Assembly (NCBI RefSeq): GCF_036763085.1
Contig: NZ_JBAIYU010000010.1
Span: 558,001-622,000, forward strand
Direction: 5' to 3'
Length of the DNA: 64,000 nucleotides
DNA from: JBAIYU01 sp036763085
Lineage (GTDB): Bacteria > Bacillota > Negativicutes > DSM-1736 > Dendrosporobacteraceae
The notes beneath the pieces were generated by a model. The model was given only the letters and a program-made list of their open reading frames with translations, made no database searches and had not been told where the DNA came from. This document shows positions 51,927-61,009 of this stretch, piece after piece. The first letter of the stretch is position 1, and every line of letters starts with the position of its first letter. A program made the translations under genes and the position numbers.

Positions 51927-52568
51927 TTAGCGACTGATAAATTCTTGAACTACATATACTTGTCCATTAGGACTTGTGCGAACACCTATACCAACTTCCG
52001 TATAGGTAGAGTTAAGGATATTGGCGCGGTGACCGGAACTATTCATAAAGGCCACCTCAGCACCAGCCACACTGGAGTTAATAGCTAAATTTTCACCAGC
52101 AGTTCTATAGCCTATCCCAGCTGCATTCATACGGTCAAATGGAGATTGCCCTTCAGGATTGTAATGAGAAAAATACCCTCGATTAATCATATCCTGAGCA
52201 TAGTTTTCCGCTAGACGAGTCAAGCTGGTATTAAGCTTTAATGCCGGCAAACCATACTTAGCTCTATCTTCATTCAAAAGCTTTAACGCTAAGGTAGTAT
52301 TTGAACTTACACTGCCGGAATTAGCTGGCGGAGTTTGAGTCTTAGGAGCATCACCGACATTGTCGTTGCCTTTATTAGTCATCATAGCTAAAAGACCGAC
52401 AGCAAGTAACCCTCCTATTAGCCCTTTTTTCGAATCATTGCTATCTTGTACAGTTTCCTTCGGCTCCGCTGCTAATACAGCCGCAGAAAAAGCCCCACCA
52501 AAGGATGTTGTCAGTATCGAAACAACTACAAAACCAAACATTAATTTTTTTATTAATTTTTGTCGCAA
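51927..52568 (-). CDS. secreted CAP/SCP domain protein
   Basis: 213 residues. Sec signal peptide (about 1-33, cleavage likely after LAA), a short hydrophobic stretch (about 48-63), then a CAP domain (about 92-213): LLNEDRAKYGLPAL, GYFSHYNPEGQSPFDRM, GENLA and NSSGHRANILN. This is the YkwD group of Firmicutes; some members relate to sporulation or wall. TTG start with AGGTGG seven bases upstream. Confidence 0.9.
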   Translation of the reverse strand: MRQKLIKKLMFGFVVVSILTTSFGGAFSAAVLAAEPKETVQDSNDSKKGLIGGLLAVGLLAMMTNKGNDNVGDAPKTQTPPANSGSVSSNTTLALKLLNEDRAKYGLPALKLNTSLTRLAENYAQDMINRGYFSHYNPEGQSPFDRMNAAGIGYRTAGENLAINSSVAGAEVAFMNSSGHRANILNSTYTEVGIGVRTSPNGQVYVVQEFISR

Positions 52569-52921
52569 AATGAAACCACCTTTCTAATATACCAGTTGAT
52601 TCTCTTTCGCACTTTACATAATGTTCAATAAAAGTTCGTAAAATCCTGTTTTAGTAGCGTGGTAATGTTTACATAATATATTTTTCCTTGCATTTCGAAC
52701 AACTAAGTGTTTACCTGCCCGCATAAACTATAACAATCATACACCCAATTGTTCACTAAGGATGGATACCATGATTTAGACGTATACTCAACCCTATGCT
52801 TAGAAGTAGACCAGACCTCTGCCAGTCATTATTAATAAAGAATGCGGCTTACGCCTAGCGACAGCGCAAGTTGATATTTACAACTTATTCATGCAATAAA
52901 GTTTGTACATTCTTATCGTAC
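52569..52921. other. gene-free interval upstream of the CAP gene
   Basis: About 350 bases without a supported gene. In Bacillus the veg and sspF genes occur near yabG; no homologue was seen on either strand here. Only short AT-rich stretches and a GCGCAAGTTGATATT-containing fragment were noted. Confidence 0.5.
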
Positions 52922-52948
52922 AAAAAAAGACGCGATTCACTCGCGCCT
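52922..52948 (-). terminator. terminator of yabG
   Basis: GGCGCGA, a 5-base loop and TCGCGTC followed by seven Ts on the minus strand, about 12 bases after the stop. Confidence 0.85.
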
Positions 52949-52958
52949 CAATTATCGC

Positions 52959-53834
52959 TTAACCGTATGGAGTTTTCGGCATGCCCAGCCTAAACTTTCC
53001 ACGTGATTCTATTCCGCCCACCCCTTCGATCCCTGTAACCGAAGCTGTAATTGCGTCAGTCACATCAACCGTCTTATTGATTGGCGTAAAAGCAACCTTT
53101 TCAGCTATAAACACCGGGTCGTATGCATGTATGAAAATTCGCGTAGGCGAACTAGCAAAATTTGCTCCTGCTACCAAAATCGCCTCGAAGTATGATTGAC
53201 ATGCACCAGCAAATATTACAAGATCATCACGCGACGGCTCAAAAGTTCGTGCTTTTCTAACTGCTTCGACAAAATACTTAGAATTGCGGTAATTGTTAAT
53301 ATCTTTTAGATCCTTTTTTCCGCCTCCGATAAGAGCATCATGGCCTGTTAACACTAGAATATCGGGACGGTACTCTTCCAATAGTGCAAGAACTTGCTCA
53401 GGCTGTTTGGATTCATCAACCGCCCGGCCGATGGCCTCAATATTGAGCTGACCATACGTCTTTAGACACATCTTAAGATACTCGTCGTCACCATCTAGGT
53501 GCAGCACTCGGCCGGGTAAATCAAAAAAAGTATATTTTTTGGGTTCGGCACGAGTCATTTCAATCTTTTCCCGTTCCATACTGCGACGGGCCATAACTCT
53601 CTTTAAACTATCATTATGCATACCTTCCATACGCACTATTTCATTACGTAAGTGTTCTGCATCTATAGGCTCTAAATCGCAAACTGGAGCATCGGCAACT
53701 AGCCTTAGATGCATTCCCTTAAGTACACATCGCATATCCTCCGATTCTCCACGGATAATTTCGGTAACTTTAAATACTATGTCGCCGCCATGCGACTTTC
53801 GTATTACTAGATCACCAACCGATATGTTAGCCAC
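52959..53834 (-). CDS. yabG: sporulation-specific peptidase YabG
   Basis: Processes spore coat proteins in Bacillus. 291 residues. The N-terminal GDLVIRKSHGGDIVFKV, the VLHLDGDDEYLKMC segment, LVLTGHDALIGGGKKD and the Cys-containing FAGACQSYFEAILVAGANFASSP are diagnostic for YabG. It lies near rsmA as in Bacillus, here separated by an inverted glycosyltransferase gene. Marks the organism as a spore former. Confidence 0.95.
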   Translation of the reverse strand: MANISVGDLVIRKSHGGDIVFKVTEIIRGESEDMRCVLKGMHLRLVADAPVCDLEPIDAEHLRNEIVRMEGMHNDSLKRVMARRSMEREKIEMTRAEPKKYTFFDLPGRVLHLDGDDEYLKMCLKTYGQLNIEAIGRAVDESKQPEQVLALLEEYRPDILVLTGHDALIGGGKKDLKDINNYRNSKYFVEAVRKARTFEPSRDDLVIFAGACQSYFEAILVAGANFASSPTRIFIHAYDPVFIAEKVAFTPINKTVDVTDAITASVTGIEGVGGIESRGKFRLGMPKTPYG

Positions 53835-54019
53835 AGCTGTCTCCCCCCTTCCTGTTAGTTCATACTATGAGACGCTTAAGTGATTTGCCACGAACAACTA
53901 AACTAATTTTAATTCTAGTCGGGGTAGCAAATACCCCAGCCTTCAAATATACTGTATTGACACTGATTGTGGCCTTCCGGCCGCAGGCATCGCAGTCAAT
54001 TCAAACGAGGTGAAGGCGC

Positions 54020-54808
54020 ATGATATCTGTGGTTGTTCCAGCAAAAAACGAAGCTGGCCGCGCAGTTACTGTACTGCAAAATTTAGGAACACTGCCAATA
54101 GATCATATTATTTTTATTTCGAATGGCTGTAAAGACGCTACAATGCATGAAGTACTGCAAATGCGGCTGCCCAAACTACAAATTATTTATTTTCACGACT
54201 GTCTTGGCATCGATATCCCGCGGGCGATAGGTGCCAAAGTAGCATTATCACTAGGCAGTGATGTTGTTGCTTTTGTCGATGGTGATATGGTAGGTACTTT
54301 TAATGAAAATCTAATGGAATTAGTCGATGGAGTGTTGCTTAGACACTTAGATATGGCTCTAACGAACTGCTACCCATCTCCACCTCGACACATTGAGCGT
54401 TACAATCCAACCTTTCAATGGAGAATGAACCTAAATAAAGAGCTTGGTCTAGAAAAAAAGATTGGGCTTGCTACTCCAGCCCATGGTCCTCATGCTGTCT
54501 CGCGCCGTCTACTCGAAACACTGCCTATAAGCGAACTTGCTATCCCCCCCGTATCTTTAGCCCTTGCCCGCAAGCATAAACTTAAAATTGATGTTGCAAC
54601 TACTATCCCTCACTATAGATTGGGTTCATCTATCAAGGGCCAGCTTCATACTAATAAAATAATCGACACTATAGTTGGCGACTGCCTTGAGGCTATGGCA
54701 AGTTTCCGTGACCAGCCTCGTACTAGACAATGGCAGAATAAAACTTACATAGGTTATCACAGTGATCGTAGATTTGATCTTCTTGACCACTTTTTCGAAA
54801 CCAAATAA
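54020..54808 (+). CDS. family 2 glycosyltransferase-like protein
   Basis: 262 residues, GT-A fold. VVVPAKNEAGRA at the start, GCKDATMHEV and the metal-binding FVDGDMVG (DGD, about residues 89-91) are visible. No membrane segment. Acceptor unknown; location beside yabG may point to spore glycosylation. GAGGTG precedes the ATG. Lone plus-strand gene here. Confidence 0.8.
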   Translation: MISVVVPAKNEAGRAVTVLQNLGTLPIDHIIFISNGCKDATMHEVLQMRLPKLQIIYFHDCLGIDIPRAIGAKVALSLGSDVVAFVDGDMVGTFNENLMELVDGVLLRHLDMALTNCYPSPPRHIERYNPTFQWRMNLNKELGLEKKIGLATPAHGPHAVSRRLLETLPISELAIPPVSLALARKHKLKIDVATTIPHYRLGSSIKGQLHTNKIIDTIVGDCLEAMASFRDQPRTRQWQNKTYIGYHSDRRFDLLDHFFETK

Positions 54809-54850
54809 AAAACAACCGCAGATATTTTCTGCGGTTGTTTTTTATTTGGT
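54801..54850. terminator. bidirectional terminator
   Basis: CCAAATAAAAAACAACCGCAGA and its complement around a short AT loop, between the convergent glycosyltransferase and rsmA genes. The arm contains the last codons of both genes. Confidence 0.9.
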
Positions 54851-55705
54851 TTATCCAGGCTGCTTTACCATAGCGTCGGCAATTGCCGCAAATTCTTCAA
54901 GTGCCAGCGTCTCACCGCGCCGCATTCCATCAACCCCTGCAGCTTCCAGTGCCAAAGCAATCTTGTCACCAGCAATGCCCATCGTCTTAAGAGCGTTATT
55001 CAGCGTTTTACGCCGCTGTGAGAAAGCTGCTTTGACTACTCTAAAGAACATTTTCTCGTCCATTACTTCTACTGCCGGCTTATCACGCAGAATACACCGT
55101 ATAACTGCCGAATCTACACCGGGTGGCGGCATAAACGAATTTGGCGGAACATCAAACATTATTTCTGCTTTTGTAAAATACTGCACAGAAACCGATAAAG
55201 CCCCATAGTCTTTACCGCCCGGGCTTGCCACCATCCGCAGTGCAACTTCTTTTTGAACCATTGTTACAAGCAGTTCGATTGGCAGCCTCTGTTCTATAAG
55301 CCCCATAATAATAGGAGTGGTTATGTAATAAGGCAGATTAGCCACTACCTTAAATTTTTCTGATTCTACTTCTTTTGCAACATCAACTTTTAAAATATCG
55401 CCATGGACAACTCGTACGTTTTCATAACCGCCAAGCGTTTGCTTGAGAACTTCAAGCAGCCTGCTGTCCAGCTCAACTGCGACTACCTTGGCCCCAGCTT
55501 CAGCCAGTCCCTGAGTCAGCGTTCCAATCCCTGGTCCAATTTCTAGAACGGTTTCTCCCTCTTTTATATTGGCGGCTGATACTATGCCATTCACAATACC
55601 TTCATCAATAAGGAAATTTTGTCCCAGCTTCTTACTCATACGAATATCAAAGCGTTTTAATATATGCTTAGTTACATCCCGCTTGGCGATTACTGGCTGA
55701 ATCAT
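54851..55705 (-). CDS. rsmA: 16S rRNA (adenine(1518)-N6/adenine(1519)-N6)-dimethyltransferase
   Basis: Dimethylates A1518/A1519 of 16S rRNA. 284 residues. KLGQNFLIDEGIV, VLEIGPGIGTLTQGLA (SAM loop, about 51-66) and the catalytic NLPYYITTPII (about 123-133). Starts four bases inside the rnmV end (ATGA overlap). Confidence 0.96.
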   Translation of the reverse strand: MIQPVIAKRDVTKHILKRFDIRMSKKLGQNFLIDEGIVNGIVSAANIKEGETVLEIGPGIGTLTQGLAEAGAKVVAVELDSRLLEVLKQTLGGYENVRVVHGDILKVDVAKEVESEKFKVVANLPYYITTPIIMGLIEQRLPIELLVTMVQKEVALRMVASPGGKDYGALSVSVQYFTKAEIMFDVPPNSFMPPPGVDSAVIRCILRDKPAVEVMDEKMFFRVVKAAFSQRRKTLNNALKTMGIAGDKIALALEAAGVDGMRRGETLALEEFAAIADAMVKQPG

Positions 55706-56259
55706 TCCGCTGCCTCCAGTTCATTGTGTTCTAAGTTAATTATGGCTTCATCAAATTCACTACGAGTCACACCATAATTATTAAGTCTGTACAGAAAGGT
55801 TTTAGCATTTGCGTAACCAATGCCAAGCTTGGCCCCAAGTTTGGCTCTTCGCTCCGCTGCATCAGGAACACCGCTCAGACCTGAGCTCATAATATCAACT
55901 AAAGTAAATTCTACCTTAGGCTTCCATTCCAAATAACGCACCTTTGCAAGAGCTGATCTTATAGCGTCACCCGACGCCTGCTCAATTCCGATATCATTAT
56001 TAGCCGTTGCTTGCTCTTTAGGAATAAAGGCATGCTTAGCCTCTGGAAAACGTTTGCTTAGAAATTTCCTTATCCTTTCGCCAGCACTATCTGGATCGGT
56101 TAAAATAATTATCCCACGCTTGCTGCAAGCTTGTTCAATTCTCTCTAAAGTGTGCGGGGCTAAATTAAACCCCCCGGTTATAATGCATTCGGCGTCTACC
56201 GCCCGCCTTACAGCTTGGACATCCTGTTTTCCCTCAACAACTATTACTTCTTTAATCAC
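55702..56259 (-). CDS. rnmV: ribonuclease M5
   Basis: Matures 5S rRNA. 185 residues; TOPRIM domain with EVIVVEGKQDVQAV (catalytic Glu, about 4-17) and LTDPDSAGERIRK (about 53-65). Overlaps rsmA as in many Firmicutes. Starts at TTG/ATG region with no strong site visible. Confidence 0.94.
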   Translation of the reverse strand: MIKEVIVVEGKQDVQAVRRAVDAECIITGGFNLAPHTLERIEQACSKRGIIILTDPDSAGERIRKFLSKRFPEAKHAFIPKEQATANNDIGIEQASGDAIRSALAKVRYLEWKPKVEFTLVDIMSSGLSGVPDAAERRAKLGAKLGIGYANAKTFLYRLNNYGVTRSEFDEAIINLEHNELEAAE

Positions 56260-56296
56260 GATACCCCTACTTTAGTAGAATTTTTAATTTTTACGT

Positions 56297-56388
56297 TTAA
56301 CCGCAGAGTACGCAGAGTACACAGAGGGGTTATAATAATAATCATCTAGATAACACCCCTCCGGGTACTCGGTATACTCCGCTGTTAA
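56297..56388. repeat. dispersed palindromic repeat, copy 7
   Basis: TTAACCGCAGAGTACGCAGAG at the left and CCTCCGGGTACTCGGTATACTCC at the right, with an ATAATAATCATC centre lacking the GCGCGAT core. Between rnmV and the YabE-like gene. Confidence 0.65.
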
Positions 56389-56410
56389 TATCGCTATTTT
56401 ATCCTGATTT

Positions 56411-56443
56411 AAAAAATAACAGGGTTTGCACCCTGTTATTTTT
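56411..56443 (-). terminator. terminator of the YabE-like gene
   Basis: AAAAATAACAGGG, loop TTTGCA, CCCTGTTATTTTT, nine bases after the stop. Confidence 0.9.
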
Positions 56444-56451
56444 CTGCTAGT

Positions 56452-57441
56452 TTATTCTGCTAGCACATACACTTTGACCATGCGCCGCCCAAAGCGCCAG
56501 GCCTCACTTGAACTTTCCATACATAGATCGACAGTATTACCGTTAATCGCGCCACCAGTATCAGCTGCTAACGCTAAACCGTAACCTGGTATGTACACCC
56601 TGGTTCCCAGCGGGATAACATCTGGGTCAACAGCTACAATGCCCCTGCGTGCAGGGATTCCAGTTGCAGTGATTCCCTCAGGAGAACCATCTGTCGGCAA
56701 ATATGCTGTTGCCTCCATCCATTCGACTCGCTTAAAGCGATGTGTTCCCCGGGATGTTTCTACTACATCTCGTGTACCCAGTCGAACGATTTTGGGTTTG
56801 GAAGGTTCTTTTACTTTTTCTTCAATTACTTCTTCAGATGCTTGTACTCCATCGGCAAAATGTTGTTTAACGGTTACAATCTTTACGCCGGCTCGACCTT
56901 CCTCCACCAACTCCTCAACACCTTTTTCCAAGGTTGAATCAGGCTGATGTACTACTTGATAAGGAACATTTTCTGTGCGCTCAATTATTTGTTCCGATAA
57001 CTTAATTGCCTGAATTTGCATACCAGCCTGAATTTTTTCGTCAGCATTAGGTACGAGCTTTGTACTCGAATTTAGTAATCCTAAGCTGTCGGCCAGTTCA
57101 CCGACTGTCGGTTTGCCAGTGTTAAAAGTCTTACTTACTCCTTGATAAACTACGGTAACAGGTACTGCTCTATATACTGTTATAGTTGATCCGCTAATTA
57201 ATTTCGGCGTCGATATGCGATATTCGTCTTGTGGTCCTAATACTACACCAGCTTTTGCCAGAATATCATTAGGGTTGCTGTGATAAGTACTGACTACCAA
57301 ATTACCTCCGTCGGCAGCAATATGGACTTTTTTATTGGCCCATATAAAGCCTGTTGCCAACAGTAAGACAGTGATTAACGCGGCAATTAGCGCCATCATC
57401 CTGCCTTTAGATTGCGAATTTTTGGGCTGAGTATTATTCAT
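56452..57441 (-). CDS. yabE: YabE-like 3D/G5 domain cell-wall protein
   Basis: 329 residues. N-terminal membrane anchor or signal (about 15-31), DUF348 ubiquitin-like repeats (about 38-150), a G5 domain (about 150-215) and a C-terminal 3D domain (about 235-329) whose signature Asp residues lie in VDPDVIPLGTRVYIPG and LAADTGGAINGNTVDLCM. Resembles lytic transglycosylase-like Rpf/Sps proteins. Order metG-tatD-yabE-rnmV is that of B. subtilis. Confidence 0.9.
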   Translation of the reverse strand: MNNTQPKNSQSKGRMMALIAALITVLLLATGFIWANKKVHIAADGGNLVVSTYHSNPNDILAKAGVVLGPQDEYRISTPKLISGSTITVYRAVPVTVVYQGVSKTFNTGKPTVGELADSLGLLNSSTKLVPNADEKIQAGMQIQAIKLSEQIIERTENVPYQVVHQPDSTLEKGVEELVEEGRAGVKIVTVKQHFADGVQASEEVIEEKVKEPSKPKIVRLGTRDVVETSRGTHRFKRVEWMEATAYLPTDGSPEGITATGIPARRGIVAVDPDVIPLGTRVYIPGYGLALAADTGGAINGNTVDLCMESSSEAWRFGRRMVKVYVLAE

Positions 57442-57584
57442 AAATCTCCCCCTTTTGAAGCGCCTGAAAATTATACCATATACAGCGCTTATGTGTCAAA
57501 CAAGGAAATTTTATTCCTTGTAGCAACAGTGTTTGCCAAATATGACTACATTATACATTTCGCTCTAAAAAAGCTATAAAGTGG

Positions 57585-57622
57585 AAAAAGAGACGATACA
57601 TAATATGTATTCGTCTCTTTTT
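57585..57622 (-). terminator. terminator of the metG-tatD unit
   Basis: AAAAAGAGACGATACATA and TATGTATTCGTCTCTTTTT (one bulge) lie 24 bases after the tatD stop, ending in Ts on the minus strand. Confidence 0.85.
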
Positions 57623-57645
57623 AAAAATATTCCATTTAGTTGACA

Positions 57646-58407
57646 TTATATCGAGAAAAGTCTCCGAACATTATCGGTGGTAGCGTGAGCTAAATTCTCT
57701 AGCTCCATTTTTCGCAATTCAGCAACCCTCTCAGCAACTATTCTAACATAGGCCGGCTCATTACGCTGGCCCCGGTAGGGATGGGGTGTTAAGTAAGGAC
57801 AGTCTGTTTCCAACAGCAGTCTTTCAAGCGGTACTGCCGCAGCGATATCTGGTAATTTAGCAGCATTTTTAAAGGTAACAGGACCTGCTATTGATATATA
57901 AAAACCCATCTTGAGCACTTCCTGGGCCATTTCAAGACTGCCGGAAAAACAGTGCAGGACTCCAGTCAAGCCCTTACCTTCGGTTTTTAATATCTTCAAT
58001 ATATCGGCATGTGATTCCCTATCATGAATTATAACAGGCATTCGCATCTGCCTAGCTACATCAAGCTGGCGAATAAAAATCTTTTGCTGCTGCTCCCGCG
58101 GCGATAAATCGTAATGATAATCAAGTCCGATTTCTCCTAGTGCAACTACTTTAGGCATACCTAACCACTCAGACAGCTTATCATAATCGCCGTCTTGAAC
58201 ATCTTTGGCATCATGAGGATGATTGCCTACTGCAGCATAAACACAATCGTAGCGCTCAGTGAGCTTAATTGACCGCTCAGAAGAAGCCATACAAGCACCA
58301 ATGTTTATAATTCCAGTAACTCCATTTTCCAGGGCACGTGCTATAACTTCGTCTCTGTCGGCATCAAATCTTTCATCATCAATATGTGCATGAGAATCAA
58401 ATAACAT
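57646..58407 (-). CDS. tatD: TatD family metal-dependent hydrolase (DNase)
   Basis: 253 residues, TIM-barrel metallohydrolase. SHAHIDDERF (metal His, about 5-14), GEIGLDYHYD (about 92-101), IIHDRES, LHCFSG and the final LLETDCPYLTPHPYRG. Starts one base after the metG stop region, so it is coupled to metG. Confidence 0.94.
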   Translation of the reverse strand: MLFDSHAHIDDERFDADRDEVIARALENGVTGIINIGACMASSERSIKLTERYDCVYAAVGNHPHDAKDVQDGDYDKLSEWLGMPKVVALGEIGLDYHYDLSPREQQQKIFIRQLDVARQMRMPVIIHDRESHADILKILKTEGKGLTGVLHCFSGSLEMAQEVLKMGFYISIAGPVTFKNAAKLPDIAAAVPLERLLLETDCPYLTPHPYRGQRNEPAYVRIVAERVAELRKMELENLAHATTDNVRRLFSI

Positions 58408-60342
58408 TTATTTCACCTTACTGCCTGCCGGCATCTCAGGTGCCGTTACTAAAGTGAGTTTATCATCACAAGAGGCAGCCAGCACCATACCGCGCGATTC
58501 AATACCGCGAATTTTTGCTGGTTTTAAATTGATAATCATTACAACATTTTTGCCCACAAGTTCTTCTGGCGTATAATGCTTAGCAATACCAGATACGATC
58601 GTGCGTTGTTCTGTTCCTAAATCTACGGTAAGCGTTAGTAATTTATCTGCACCCTTAACTTTTTCTGCAGCCAAAACTTTAGCAACACGCAAATCCATCT
58701 TAGCAAAATCATCAATAGTTATTTCTGGTGTTGCAGGGTTCTCTACAACTTTTACTTCTTGTTTCTTCTCAGGTTTAGCAGCCGGCTTAGTTTCTTCAGC
58801 TTGTTCTTTTTCTTCAATGCGTGGAAAGATTGGTTCGGGTTTTGCGACCACTGTTCCAGCCGCCAAGCGTCCCCAGCCTTGCGCATCATCTAAGCACACT
58901 GTTGCAAAATCACTCTTAATACCTAGCTGCTGCCAGATTTTAGGAGCAGTACTTGGCATAAACGGCGAAATCAATATCGAGACGATCCTAAGTGTTTCGG
59001 CTAGATTGTACATTACGGTGTTAAGCCTGGACTTTTGGGCCGGATCTTTTGCCAACGCCCAAGGAGCCGTTTCATCAATATATTTATTAGTTCGGCTTAT
59101 TAGTGTCCATACTTGTTTAATCGCAGCGTTAATATCCATCGCTTCCATTAGGCGTTCATATTCAGCTGTGGTATTTTGAGCTAGCTTAATAAGCTCATCG
59201 TCAACTGTATCCGTCTCGCCCGGCTGCTCAATAATACTATTATTAAAGCGACCAATCATATTTAATGTACGATGAAGAAGGTTGCCTAAATCATTAGCAA
59301 GGTCAGCATTAATCCTGTTGATTAAAGCATCACGTGAGAAGTTTCCATCCATACCGAGCGTAATTTCACGCAGTAAAAAATATCTGATGGCATCAGAACC
59401 AAATTCTTCGATCAGTTGAAGCGGTTCAATTACATTGCCTTTAGATTTGGACATCTTATCGCCTTCAACAACAAGCCACCCATGACCGTACACCATTTTA
59501 GGCAGTTCTACCTCTAAAGCCATAAGGATGATCGGCCAAATGATAGTGTGAAATCTAACTATCTCTTTGCCCACAAGATGAATGTCAGCTGGCCAATATT
59601 TTGCTAATTTATCTCGGTCATGTAGGTAGCCAGCTGCTGTAATATAGTTTGTCAGTGCATCAAACCAAACGTATACCACGTGCTTTGTGTCAAAAGGTAC
59701 TGGTATCCCCCAGTCAAAAGTCGTACGAGATACGCAAAGATCCTCAAGACCGCCCTTTATAAAATTAATCATTTCATTACGACGAGAAGCCGGCTGAATG
59801 AAGTCTGGGTTTTCTTCAATATATTTTAGCAGACGGTCCTGATATTTGGACATACGGAAAAAATAGCTTTCCTCTTGTACAACCTCAACTGGACGTCCGC
59901 AGTCAGGGCACTTTCCATCATTTAGCTGACGCTCAATCCAAAAAGTTTCACAAGGTGTGCAGTACCAGCCCTCATATGAAGCTTTATAAATATCACCTTG
60001 ATCATGAATTTTTTGGAAAATTGCTTGTACAACTTCACGATGACGAGTTTCTGTTGTGCGAATAAAGTCATCATTAGATATGTTAAGCTTAACCCATAAG
60101 TGCTTAAAAGAATCTACAATCTTATCTACATACTCGATAGGTGTTACCTTGTTCTCCTGAGCCTTTCGCTGGATCTTTTGGCCATGCTCGTCTGAGCCAG
60201 TGAGAAAAAAAACATCATAGCCGGCCAGGCGCTTAAATCGAGCTACAGAATCAGCGATAGTTGTACAATAGGCATGACCAATATGTAATTTGTCACTTGG
60301 ATAGTATATCGGTGTGGTGATATAAAACGGTTTCTTTTCCAT
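58408..60342 (-). CDS. metG: methionyl-tRNA synthetase
   Basis: 644 residues, class I synthetase. HIGH-type HIGHAY near 20, zinc Cys CTPCETFW and CPDC near 130-150, KMSKS (DKMSKSKGN) near 300, and a C-terminal tRNA-binding EMAP/Trbp111-like domain (about 540-644) after an Ala/Lys/Glu-rich linker. ATG preceded by AGGAGG. Driven by a consensus promoter that diverges from abrB; no T-box was recognised in the short leader. Confidence 0.97.
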   Translation of the reverse strand: MEKKPFYITTPIYYPSDKLHIGHAYCTTIADSVARFKRLAGYDVFFLTGSDEHGQKIQRKAQENKVTPIEYVDKIVDSFKHLWVKLNISNDDFIRTTETRHREVVQAIFQKIHDQGDIYKASYEGWYCTPCETFWIERQLNDGKCPDCGRPVEVVQEESYFFRMSKYQDRLLKYIEENPDFIQPASRRNEMINFIKGGLEDLCVSRTTFDWGIPVPFDTKHVVYVWFDALTNYITAAGYLHDRDKLAKYWPADIHLVGKEIVRFHTIIWPIILMALEVELPKMVYGHGWLVVEGDKMSKSKGNVIEPLQLIEEFGSDAIRYFLLREITLGMDGNFSRDALINRINADLANDLGNLLHRTLNMIGRFNNSIIEQPGETDTVDDELIKLAQNTTAEYERLMEAMDINAAIKQVWTLISRTNKYIDETAPWALAKDPAQKSRLNTVMYNLAETLRIVSILISPFMPSTAPKIWQQLGIKSDFATVCLDDAQGWGRLAAGTVVAKPEPIFPRIEEKEQAEETKPAAKPEKKQEVKVVENPATPEITIDDFAKMDLRVAKVLAAEKVKGADKLLTLTVDLGTEQRTIVSGIAKHYTPEELVGKNVVMIINLKPAKIRGIESRGMVLAASCDDKLTLVTAPEMPAGSKVK

Positions 60343-60422
60343 TTATTTTGACCTCCTTCGTTTAAAAAGTAATCAGACCTTTTAAACGCAGTAATTTTAT
60401 TTTTTGATCTTACTTTATGGCA

Positions 60423-60451
60423 ATTATAGACAGGAGCAATCGCCTTGTCAA
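60423..60451 (-). promoter_or_regulatory. consensus SigA promoter of metG
   Basis: Minus strand TTGACA (60451-60446), 17 bases, TATAAT (60428-60423): perfect in both hexamers and spacer, about 80 bases before the ATG. Confidence 0.85.
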
Positions 60452-60558
60452 CAGTGTTATCTCGACAAGAAGTAATATATTGTGACAAATTATGTTATAA
60501 TTTATTCATCCAAAAGTCGATTATAAGAAAAAATATTACTTTATTGGAAAAATTAGGG

Positions 60559-60587
60559 TTGACACGTCTTGTAATATTTGGTATTAT
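60559..60587 (+). promoter_or_regulatory. SigA promoter of abrB
   Basis: TTGACA (60559-60564), 17 bases, TATTAT (60582-60587), 53 bases before the abrB ATG. Confidence 0.82.
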
Positions 60588-60601
60588 TTAGTCAGACAAA
60601 T

Positions 60602-60611
60602 TTTGTCGAAA
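60602..60611 (+). promoter_or_regulatory. Spo0A box in the abrB promoter region
   Basis: TTTGTCGAAA contains the 0A box TGTCGAA at 60604-60610, about 17 bases downstream of the -10. In B. subtilis Spo0A represses abrB from boxes just downstream of the promoter, so both the site and its position fit. Confidence 0.65.
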
Positions 60612-60639
60612 GATGTTGAAACGAGAGGGGAAATAGAAT

Positions 60640-60894
60640 ATGAAATCAACTGGTATTGTACGTAAAGTGGACGAGCTAGGTCAAGTAGTTATTCCAATCG
60701 AACTGCGTCGCACCCTTGACATTGAAGAAAAAGACGCTTTAGAAATATATGTAGATCATGACCGCATCATCCTTCGCAAATATGAGCCTGCTTGTTCCTG
60801 TGTTTTCTGCGGTAACGGTGATGAAGTAACCAACTTCAAGGGCAAAAATGTTTGCAAAGACTGCCTTGATGCAATGGTACAAAAAGCAATCTAA
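60640..60894 (+). CDS. abrB: AbrB-type transition-state regulator with Cys-rich C-terminus
   Basis: 84 residues. The N-terminal swapped-hairpin DNA-binding domain (about 1-50; STGIVRKVDELGQVVIPIEL) is close to Bacillus AbrB. The C-terminal half differs: CSCVFCGNGDEV and CKDCL provide a likely four-Cys zinc site. Divergent from metG as in Bacillus. GAGGGG precedes the ATG. Probably a global repressor of stationary-phase genes, itself repressed by Spo0A. Confidence 0.92.
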   Translation: MKSTGIVRKVDELGQVVIPIELRRTLDIEEKDALEIYVDHDRIILRKYEPACSCVFCGNGDEVTNFKGKNVCKDCLDAMVQKAI

Positions 60895-60925
60895 CTTTAT
60901 AAATAAAGCCGCTGTATCCTTAACT

Positions 60926-60989
60926 AAAGGTAACATAAGAATTATCTAGCCTGCGCTTGCTAGAACTAATTCTTATGTTACCTTTTTTT
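60926..60989 (+). terminator. terminator of abrB
   Basis: A 19-bp outer stem (AAAGGTAACATAAGAATTA and its complement) capped by a second small stem (CTAGC/GCTAG) and followed by TTTTTTT. Confidence 0.9.
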
Positions 60990-61009
60990 GCGCTGATGGG
61001 GTGTGTTTT

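Noticed and set aside
60343..60639. T-box leader for metG
   Set aside because: The space between promoter and ATG is only about 80 bases and contains no T-box sequence or terminator.
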